From Vitellaria paradoxa (Eukaryota; Streptophyta; Magnoliopsida; Ericales; Sapotaceae), in NCBI GenBank assembly GCA_019916065.1, contig CM034237.1, positions 38,856,485 through 38,920,484 of the forward strand: a stretch of 64,000 bases of DNA. The letters are read 5' to 3'. Position 1 is the first letter of the stretch. Every line of letters begins with the position of its first letter. Positions 56,860 to 64,000 of this stretch are shown here, piece by piece. Under the pieces are notes generated by a model, which saw only the letters and a list, made by a program, of their open reading frames with translations, made no database searches and was not told the origin of the DNA. Both the position numbers and the translations under genes were made by a program.

Positions 56860-59250
56860 AGAGTTGTTATATCATTTTATTTTATGTAATGTTGTTTTAG
56901 ACAATATTTTCTCATATTATCATTTTATATTTTACAAAATGTCCTATCTATTAACACTACCTTTATATTAATGCTACTTTGATAGAAAATACCTTTATAT
57001 TTGAAGTATGATAAAAAAATAAAATAAAATTATGTATTACTACTAAATAAACATAATATCTTTAATATATTACATATATATTTTTTTAAATCTAAAAAAA
57101 ATTATAAGATTAAGTAAATTGAAAATATTTATATTTAAATGAGTATAAAATGTAGATGTTAATTGGTAGTATTTCAACATGAAATAATTGTAATTAACTT
57201 GTATAATCAAATTGATTCAAAAAATATTATCTCAAAATTTTAAATTAAATGAGTTTTTTAGTTTTCATTTTGAAAAATAATTTTTCAAAATGTCAAATTA
57301 AATGCATTTTCAGTATTAAAAAAACTAAATCTTAAAACAGAAAATAAAAAATAGAAAACATAAACAAAAAATAGAAAATAGAATGCAAACAAAATGCCAC
57401 CTAATTATTCTAAAAAAATCAATAATTAAATTTTCAATAAATGCTATCATAAAAAACTAAAATTAAATTCACTAAAAAATCAAATAAAATTTATTTACAA
57501 AAATTCAAAATTTCTGAGTATTACACTATTGCTTAATAAATATTTCCTAACAGGTGCTCCAAAGACACTTATTAGCATTTGTCTTAATGTATTAATATTT
57601 TTTTTAATTTTAAAAATATTTAAATATAAATACAAATAGACACATATAATCACCCTAAACATAACTTGTTTGCCACTGTTATAATATTAATAAAATAACC
57701 TAATAAAACAATTAAAATGTGTGGTATATTTTCTTTTCGAAAAAAAAAAAAAATTGTGCAATATGTTTCCTATCCTCTCACATAGGTATTGAAAGTATGA
57801 TACACGACTCTTTCTTATTCATAAAAGTAAGAATTGTGAATGGGAATTAAGTGAGTTTTTGATAAGAGGCCATTTGTCTATTAGTTTTGTAATTGCAAAA
57901 TTTTAAATAACAAAATAGATTTTAAGCAAAATAAGTCGAATTTGGAATTTTGAAATAATATATAAATGGATTGGGAACGAAAACATATTTAGAAAACTTA
58001 AACGGGGTATGGGAATAGGTATGATAATTTTAATATCCTATACTACATCTGTTAGTTTCTTACTGATGTTTTGTCCTTATTTCTTAAATTGCTTATCCTA
58101 ACAAAAGGATGTGTTGTTTAGGAGATCTGGGGTTAGGGATTGGATTTACAAATCGTGGGTCTATAAATTCAGTAGTTGAAAAAGAAGAATAAAATACGCA
58201 TAGCACATTTATTTTTACCTTCAATCATCCATACTTTTAATTTAGTATTTGCTAATCCAGTTCTAATGTTTTTCTGTCGTCTAAATTTGTTTCAAATTCA
58301 AACTTTAAATGCCTATGTTAGTCTCATCGATGAAGAGGAAAATTGAAATGGAATTAAATATGTGAAGTGATGCAATTAGAAGTACATATTTTGAAATGTT
58401 ATTGGTAGTAAAATATAATTTGATAGGAAGAACTGAGGTAGAATAAGCATTAATATTCCACTATCCCGTTTTGTTGCATTTTTGAAGGTAGAATACCATA
58501 TTGTATTCTATTAATATTGAGAAGAATGACTTTATTATCTTGTAGGGAGAATGAATTTTGATAGAAACATTTACAAAATTACTTTATACAAAATGTAATA
58601 TCCATCCTTAATATTAAATTATTTTAGGCTCCAAACTGAATGCTTTGTTAATTTTTTTTTTGGCATTCTATTAAGATGATTTATGTTATCCAAATATTTT
58701 TTAAATTAAAATTAATGTTAAATAAATAATATATTACACTTATTTGTTTTATTAAAATTAATTATTATTAAAATAATAATTTACGATTAAAATGATACGT
58801 TTCATTAAATTATATTTTTTGATAAATAATAGTTACATATTAAAATGATTTATTTTATTCAATTAAAATTATTGTTAATAAATAATAACTTATCGTTATA
58901 TTAGGTTCTTTATTAATATAATTTATTGAAATTAATTATTACTAAGATCATTTATTTTAATAAAATAATTTACTAAAATTAAATTATTTACTACAAAAAA
59001 ATTTATTATTAACAAAAATAATAATTATTATTAAAATAAAAATAAATATTTTTTAAAAAATAGTGTTAAGAACATACAGTTTGCCATTGAAAACTGATAG
59101 TAGAATTGCTAAAAACGCAATAAAGACAATAAATGAATGCTAGTGTTGACGTTACCTTGGTGCCTTCTAATTGTGAGTGAATTCGTGGGTGTTAAGTTGG
59201 TACCTCTATGTTGTGGCACTTAGATATCTTATCAACATGGTCTTATGACA
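56860..59250. other. AT-rich intergenic DNA, no gene seen
   Basis: Long A/T tracts, no ORF over 60 codons, no repeat structure I can define. Confidence 0.6.
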
Positions 59251-59257
59251 TTAAGTG

Positions 59258-59412
59258 TGTGTTTGAAGTGATAAAAAATGAAAAAAAATGAGATAAAGTG
59301 AAAAAAATTGTAAGTTAGTAATACGTGCAGTGAAATAAAAAAATTGATGTGATATAAGTTTTTAAAAGTTTTTAGAATTTTTTTTTTTTTTTTAGAGATG
59401 CCAAACGGTACC
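59258..59412 (+). mobile_element. MITE family 1, ~155 bp
   Basis: GTGTGTTTGAAGTGATAAAA start, the core TTAGTAATACGTGCAGTGAA and GATGTGATATAAG, and the end GATGCCAAACGGTACC. Confidence 0.6.
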
Positions 59413-59604
59413 TAAATTTTTTTTAATCTCACTTTTTAGTATTTACTAAAAGTGTTTAGGTTCTTTATTCTGTATTGGTTTCTTTATTTAGTTTTTGAGA
59501 ACTTTGAAAACTAGTGGGTTATGAACTTCATTGTAATATCATTGGAATGCCCCCAAATTTTTGTATATTTTGTTATTATTAATTTAAATTTCTTGCCTTT
59601 CCCA

Positions 59605-59704
59605 AAATATATATATATATTACTAATCCAGTTTACAACAGAAAAGGGAAATTTATATATATATATATATTACTAATCCAGTTTACAACAGAAAAGGGAA
59701 ATTT
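59605..59704 (+). repeat. 50-bp tandem duplication with (AT)n
   Basis: TACTAATCCAGTTTACAACA and the following GAAAAGGGAAATTTA occur twice exactly 50 bp apart (59,621 and 59,671), each preceded by an (AT)n run. The two copies are essentially identical. Confidence 0.9.
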
Positions 59705-60076
59705 AACTAACAATTTTGACCTTAACATGCTATTAGGCCAAACAACAGCCCAGAGATTAATCTCATCACGGAGTTGAGAGTTGGAAGACAAATGAATACA
59801 TTCATCATTAGATTGTCATTCTTCAGAAAAGCCCATATGGGGTATTGCAGTACACATGGACTGTATTACTGAATTGATAGAAAAGTAAAAAAAGAGAAGA
59901 GGACCAAATTTAAAGCTCTTTGCACAGAATAAAATTCTGAAAATCATCACACAATAAAAATGATAAAAATAAAAACAAACAATTGTGAAGATAAATGGTA
60001 AAAATGTTTAATGTTTCATCCAATGGAGCAAAATATAGTTCCAGTACCAAGTCATATTGACAATCACAACTCACAC

Positions 60077-60091
60077 TGTGTGTGTGTGTGT
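60077..60091. repeat. (TG)n microsatellite at the gene's 3' end
   Basis: TGTGTGTGTGTGTGT directly after the stop codon of the beta-propeller gene (minus sense), so within its 3' untranslated part. Confidence 0.9.
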
Positions 60092-61600
60092 CTACAGATG
60101 AAATCCAGTCCATCTTCTGAAACTCGTAATCTCACTTCTTTCAGAAACAGCCAGCCCAATTCCAGTCCGCCCTCCTTTTCCAGCTCCTCTGTAATACAAT
60201 CTCCACTCATCTCCATCCCCATCCATCTGAACAAGACATGGCGATCCCACTCCTTCGCTATCCCATCCATCTCCTTCCGATGCCTTCAAAATCGCCTCAC
60301 CCGAAACCCTCTGCCAATTCTTCAACCCATCCGGAGACACTGCCAATCCAATACTCCTCCTCCCCCAGTCTGCAGCAACACCTTCATAAACCATCACGTA
60401 CTTCCCATCTCTCCGATTCCTCACAACACGCGGATTCACCGCCCCCAATTCGTCGAAAGCCCCCCTCCCTCCACCCCCAATTATCTTCCCCATCTTCACC
60501 CACTTAATCCCATCTCTTGATCTTGCAATCCCGACCCCAAAAACACCATTCTCCACATCAAATGAATGGTAATACATCCTAAGATCGCCGGAGCCATGAA
60601 AGAGCACCTGGGGCGAACCTATAAACAGAGAATCCCAATCACCACTCGAACCCACATCAAATAAAGCCCCCGTATGATGCTCCCCCTCTATTCTAGCCCA
60701 ATGCCTCCCATCTTGACTCATAGCCAAACCAGGCAAGGACTTACAAACCTTACCACTACCACCATTTTCATCGCCATGAATCACTGCCCTTTCTGGGTTC
60801 TGTAGTGTGAATTCCGCAGAACCATCATCGCAAAACTCAGCCTTTTCGGAGCTAAACCCAGTATAGTAAAGCCAATACACAGCATTGTTTGCTCTTATCT
60901 TTGCACTAGACATTATCACCACCTCACAAGGCCGAATGCTCTGCGTATCAAATGCCCACCAATCTTTGCTGCAACTCATCACCAACCCAGCGTCCCCGCC
61001 GGATCGGACCGGCCCTCCTCCTCTCTCCCAGTGAACACCATTGCTCGAAACCGCCAAACCGATCGAATCCGAACCTGGGTTTCCATCAGACCTACCATGG
61101 TACCACATGTACCACCTCTCCTCCTCGTCGCTAAGGAACCTCTTCACCACCGGCGACCCGACTTCCAAATCGTCCCACGAGTTCTTCGGGCCCAAATCAA
61201 ACACCAACCCTCTAGAAAACGATGGACCTGAAGAAGAAACAGACTGATCCGAACTGGGCTTTGCTGGTTCTGGAAAATTCGAATTTGAGCTGGGTTCAAC
61301 CGTCGAATTTCTGTTGTCGGCTGCGTTGTCTCTGTGTGTGTTTGGTTTTGTGGAGCAGTAAGCGAGAAACAGGGCACCGGCTGCTCTGTTTCTAGGGTTA
61401 AGGAAGCTATTGCGGGCATAAAGATCGAGCATGTTTGGTCTAATGAGAGTCCATGATGATGGGGCTGAGGCTGCTGAGTTAGTAATTCTATGGGCGGGGG
61501 AAGTTGTGAGGGCGTTGACAGTGTTGGTCAAGCTGAGTGCTGCTGTCAAGGCAGTGTCCATGGCTGGACTCTGAAGAGGCTCAACTGTGAAGAGATCCAA
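60092..61600 (-). CDS. Plastid-type five-bladed beta-propeller protein (GH43/32/68-like)
   Basis: An intact single exon of 502 codons. Residues 1-130 are Ser/Thr/Ala/Asn-rich with few acidic residues, as in a chloroplast transit peptide plus linker. From about 135 on, beta-propeller repeats are visible: GSPVV...WYMWYHGRS...SIGLAVSSNGVHWER (148-192), YWLYYTGFSS (242-251), PGLAMSQDGRHWARI, WDSLFIGSPQVLF...LRMYYHSFD...GIARSRDGIKW, NPRVVR...YVMVYEG...IGLAVSPDGLKNWQRV, and WDSEGVGSPCLVQ...WRLYYRGAG...GIGLAVSE. This motif pattern is that of the arabinanase/levansucrase/invertase superfamily. Substrate and activity are not known, and I cannot confirm a catalytic acid trio. A second ATG at codon 14 (61,561; MDTALTAALSL) may be the true start, since it begins the transit-like part. 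The plus-strand Pro/Ser-rich ORFs opposite are shadows. Confidence 0.85.
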   Translation of the reverse strand: MDLFTVEPLQSPAMDTALTAALSLTNTVNALTTSPAHRITNSAASAPSSWTLIRPNMLDLYARNSFLNPRNRAAGALFLAYCSTKPNTHRDNAADNRNSTVEPSSNSNFPEPAKPSSDQSVSSSGPSFSRGLVFDLGPKNSWDDLEVGSPVVKRFLSDEEERWYMWYHGRSDGNPGSDSIGLAVSSNGVHWERGGGPVRSGGDAGLVMSCSKDWWAFDTQSIRPCEVVIMSSAKIRANNAVYWLYYTGFSSEKAEFCDDGSAEFTLQNPERAVIHGDENGGSGKVCKSLPGLAMSQDGRHWARIEGEHHTGALFDVGSSGDWDSLFIGSPQVLFHGSGDLRMYYHSFDVENGVFGVGIARSRDGIKWVKMGKIIGGGGRGAFDELGAVNPRVVRNRRDGKYVMVYEGVAADWGRRSIGLAVSPDGLKNWQRVSGEAILKASEGDGWDSEGVGSPCLVQMDGDGDEWRLYYRGAGKGGRTGIGLAVSERSEITSFRRWTGFHL

Positions 61601-61658
61601 TGGAAATTACCCAGTTTGGAGGGTGTCAAACCAATCAAAAGTTGACACGTTTGAATGG

Positions 61659-61659
<1 letters not shown>

Positions 61660-61669
<10 letters not shown>
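61660..61669 (-). promoter_or_regulatory. Candidate TATA box and GA run of the beta-propeller gene
   Basis: TATATATATA about 60 bp upstream of the first ATG. A GAGAGAGA run (61,674-61,690) lies just beyond. The spacing suggests transcription starting near 61,630 with a short leader. Confidence 0.5.
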
Positions 61670-61689
<20 letters not shown>

Positions 61690-61699
61690 TTGGATACTT

Positions 61700-62967
61700 T
61701 CAAATCACAAGAATAGAAAGCAAAAAAATGCAACCCTGTTTTGCCACCTTATCAACTATTTATGAAGAGAATCAAGGTAATTGATGAATTTAAGGCTGGC
61801 CGATTGGGAAAGTAACTTATAATAATATAATATATAAAGCTGTTAAAATTAACAAAATTGTTGTGGGAAAAGATACATAAAGAACTAAAGAAGAATGATA
61901 TTAATTATTAACTTGAATTATGGGGAGTAAAAAAAAAAAAAAGAAGGGGATTGCATCCCTACGTCCCACGAAAGGCATATTCGGGAAAGTAAATCTACAA
62001 ATACTTTTGGCAATCAGATTATATGCCAGAGACAATTCCTTTTTATACCCATCTTTCTAGTTTCTTCTCTCCTATTTAAATGAGCTAAAAAGAGATGGTG
62101 AGAGTACCACCACTGCATTAGTAGACTGCTCTTATGAAAACATGTATATAAACCTGAATGGAAATACTTTTTGGACCATGGCAATAACACAATTTCGAAG
62201 ATAATCCATTCACAAAGCATAGCAAGGGCACATCGAGACAAGATGCAGTTTTGTCCATCAAGTTATTGCTACTTTTAATTGGGGAGTCCGATGAGGTGTG
62301 ATGAGATGAAATTGGATATAATGCGAAATTAATTTTCTACAGAATAATTCTTTTGATGTTTGATTAGTGGGATATAAAATTAGATTAAAAAAAAACATGA
62401 TTTCACATAAAATAATTTTGAATCTTTTGATCTAAACAGAAAACAAATTCAGAGATACAGATATATAATACCATTCTCCATTTGAACTGATATACAATAT
62501 GGACTGGATTCTATATATATCAGATTGGTGGAATGCTAATGGTACAAAAGGCTTGTACAGCTCAATTATAACATAAAAGCATGAAATGAATACGTTATCT
62601 TCGCAAAACTATGTGCTACAAATCGCACTGTCCACAGCCAATGGCTTGGAGCACTATCCATAGAAATCTCACAAATCTCAAAATATCCCAGGCTTCCCTG
62701 CTATGCATCCAACAATTAATTTATAACAGAAAACCTGCAAGGATCATAGGCTACAAGAAAACTGCAATATTTTGCAATGAAATGCACCACTCCATTTTAT
62801 GGGATGGCAGGCCAAAAGGGTTCTACAGTCCTGCCAACCAAACCAAGAGATGTAGGCAACATTCTTCTAAACATTCTAGACCAAAATCCAGGAGAGTAAG
62901 TGTCTGATGGTCAACTGACTATCAATATTATTAGAACACCGTTTCAGAAAGATCAAAGGACAGCACT
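61700..62967. other. Spacer between beta-propeller and mS23-like genes
   Basis: Contains the upstream region of the beta-propeller gene and, from about 62,550, probably the 3' untranslated part of the mS23-like transcript (minus strand). The ORFs at 62,014-62,241 and 62,611-62,907 are not recognised. Confidence 0.45.
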
Positions 62968-63425
62968 TCACCGGCCAACCCCTCCCACTCTATCTCGCAT
63001 TTCAGCTGCCTTATCTTCTTTCATCTTCTCCACAATTTTGAGTATCTTTGGATCAAAGAAACGGTCCTGGACATATTTCCTCTCTTCAGCTTGTATCTCT
63101 TTGATGGCACTAGGATATGGGTTCGGTGGAGGTTTCTTTCCTTGAAGCCGTGCAATTTGTTTCAATCTTACATATGCCTTCTTTTTAGCCTTCTTTTCAG
63201 CCCGATATTCCATCTGTAAAAAAGGGGTAGGTGTTAAAATAACGAAAAGATCATAAAGATGCATAGAAGATATATGCCAGTGACAGACATGTTCAAGAAA
63301 TCTGGAACAATGGAATGCTTACGTCAGCCACAGCCATAGATTCCTCCTCACTCACTCCCTGCTCCTTTAGTTCAAGCACACGCAACCCAAATACACGAGC
63401 TGGAGGGGGATCAAATCCACAGATC
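62968..63425 (-). CDS. Mitochondrial ribosomal protein mS23-like, last two exons (partial)
   Basis: The minus-strand exon 63,425-63,323 encodes ICGFDPPPARVFGLRVLELK and then EQGVSEEESMAVAD, ending in a donor |GTAAGC. After a 109-bp intron with acceptor TTTTTTACAG, the last exon 63,213-62,968 begins MEYRAEKKAKKKAYVRLKQI and continues with ARLQGKKPPPNPYPSAIKEI and a charged tail to a TGA at 62,968-62,970. The Met at the exon start is internal, so the open frame reaching 63,264 through the intron is misleading. The sequence fits my memory of plant small-subunit mitoribosomal protein mS23 (MRP-S23 domain). The N-terminal exons lie beyond the right edge. The upstream acceptor is AAG before 63,425, with one base of the codon in this exon. 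Identity is from memory of the family and was not searched. Confidence 0.7.
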
Positions 63426-63612
63426 CTTCATAAAGCAACATACAAGTTAATGAGTAACTTGAAGATTGTAGCAAAAAACAACAATTCATTTTGCACCATA
63501 AAATCACCACATGATGCTAAATCTCAAGTGATTATGCAGCTTGAATACATTATACTTTCATATACGATGCTAGGTAAAAATCAAGTTGTGAGGTATTAAT
63601 ACCCACCACCAA

Positions 63613-63740
63613 AATTGGCTTCAGTTGGTAAAGACTGGCTCGAAATGAAAACCACCTGGGGTTCCAGGTGACCCACATCTTACATTACGCTATAGAGAAA
63701 GTGAAGCGTATAAGATTCCTTGTAATCGCGAAATAAAAGT
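63613..63740 (+). mobile_element. tRNA-derived SINE remnant (tentative)
   Basis: TGGCTTCAGTTGGTAAAGAC resembles a Pol III A box, and GGGGTTCCAGGTGACCC, about 40 bp later, a B box. A complete tRNA fold is not present. The block lies antisense within the upstream intron of the mS23-like gene. No poly(A/T) tail or flanking repeat was resolved. Confidence 0.4.
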
Positions 63741-64000
63741 AGATCAACTTGATCACCATGTAACAGAAGAAAGAATTGGGTGGTAATTTTCTATATAATT
63801 TTTTATTACATAGACAGAGATGGCATGTTTAGCGCAGTGAATGCTTAGGATTTTTCTTTGATTCATTGTAGATAGAGAACTATGTTTTGGCATGATTAAT
63901 GCTTAGATTCCCTGCGTTCTTAAATTTTGAACTAATTTTCTTTATTTTGAAAACATCAAAATTGGTTTTTAATTGGAAAAAAAATTCCAATTGAATTTCC

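Noticed and set aside
60011..60520. 169-codon plus-strand ORF rich in Pro/Ser/His
   Set aside because: It lies antisense to the conserved beta-propeller coding frame; composition follows from the complement of that gene.
63613..63690. tRNA gene
   Set aside because: A- and B-box-like motifs are present, but there is no acceptor stem or full cloverleaf, so a SINE remnant is more likely.

Overview
The window looks like nuclear DNA of a flowering plant. It is AT-rich, its genes are sparse and contain introns, and it holds plant-specific families (DUF740/UPF0503, DUF1262) and typical plant transposons: a LINE with a DUF4283-like ORF1, a Helitron, a long solo LTR, a PIF/Harbinger fossil and many MITEs. 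The species cannot be fixed from the sequence. Only three loci look like real genes, all on the minus strand in the right third: a single-exon DUF740 protein (42,441-43,610), a single-exon, probably plastid-targeted five-bladed beta-propeller protein related to glycosyl hydrolase families 43/32/68 (60,092-61,600), and the last two exons of a mitochondrial ribosomal protein mS23-like gene that runs off the right edge (62,968-63,425). An isolated first exon of a DUF1262 gene lies at 7,289-7,586, and an unidentified first-exon-like fragment at 36,447-36,524.

Left third (1-14,100): repetitive DNA built around an old direct segmental duplication. Positions 1-2,760 align with 9,878-13,500, and copy B carries extra MITE insertions for which copy A serves as the empty site. 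Both copies contain degenerate ~130-bp tandem repeats.

Centre-left (14,119-30,813): a 16.7-kb head-to-tail satellite array of 40 units, mean spacing about 417 bp. Each unit is a ~208-bp A segment followed by one to three ~100-118-bp B segments. Two neighbouring 908-bp blocks are nearly identical, which points to recent unequal exchange. None of the small ORFs in the array is a gene.

Centre (31,000-41,300): a 2,741-bp solo LTR with a perfect 5-bp target duplication (ATATT), a tandemly duplicated ~0.65-kb unit ending in a Helitron-like terminus, a ~450-bp MITE, and a 1.7-kb non-autonomous Helitron (38,996-40,700).

Right (41,300-64,000): the DUF740 gene; a decayed but structurally complete 5.7-kb LINE (45,594-51,258, minus strand) with a 14-bp imperfect target-site duplication; MITE clusters; a strong inverted repeat at 55,432-55,624; a PIF/Harbinger transposase fossil (56,537-56,853) that may represent the superfamily behind some of the MITEs; and then the beta-propeller and mS23 genes. 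The three genes have no evident functional link. I found no CRISPR array, rRNA, convincing tRNA gene or bacterial-type operon. The most unusual structures are the composite satellite array, the duplication that records MITE insertions, and the orphan exons.
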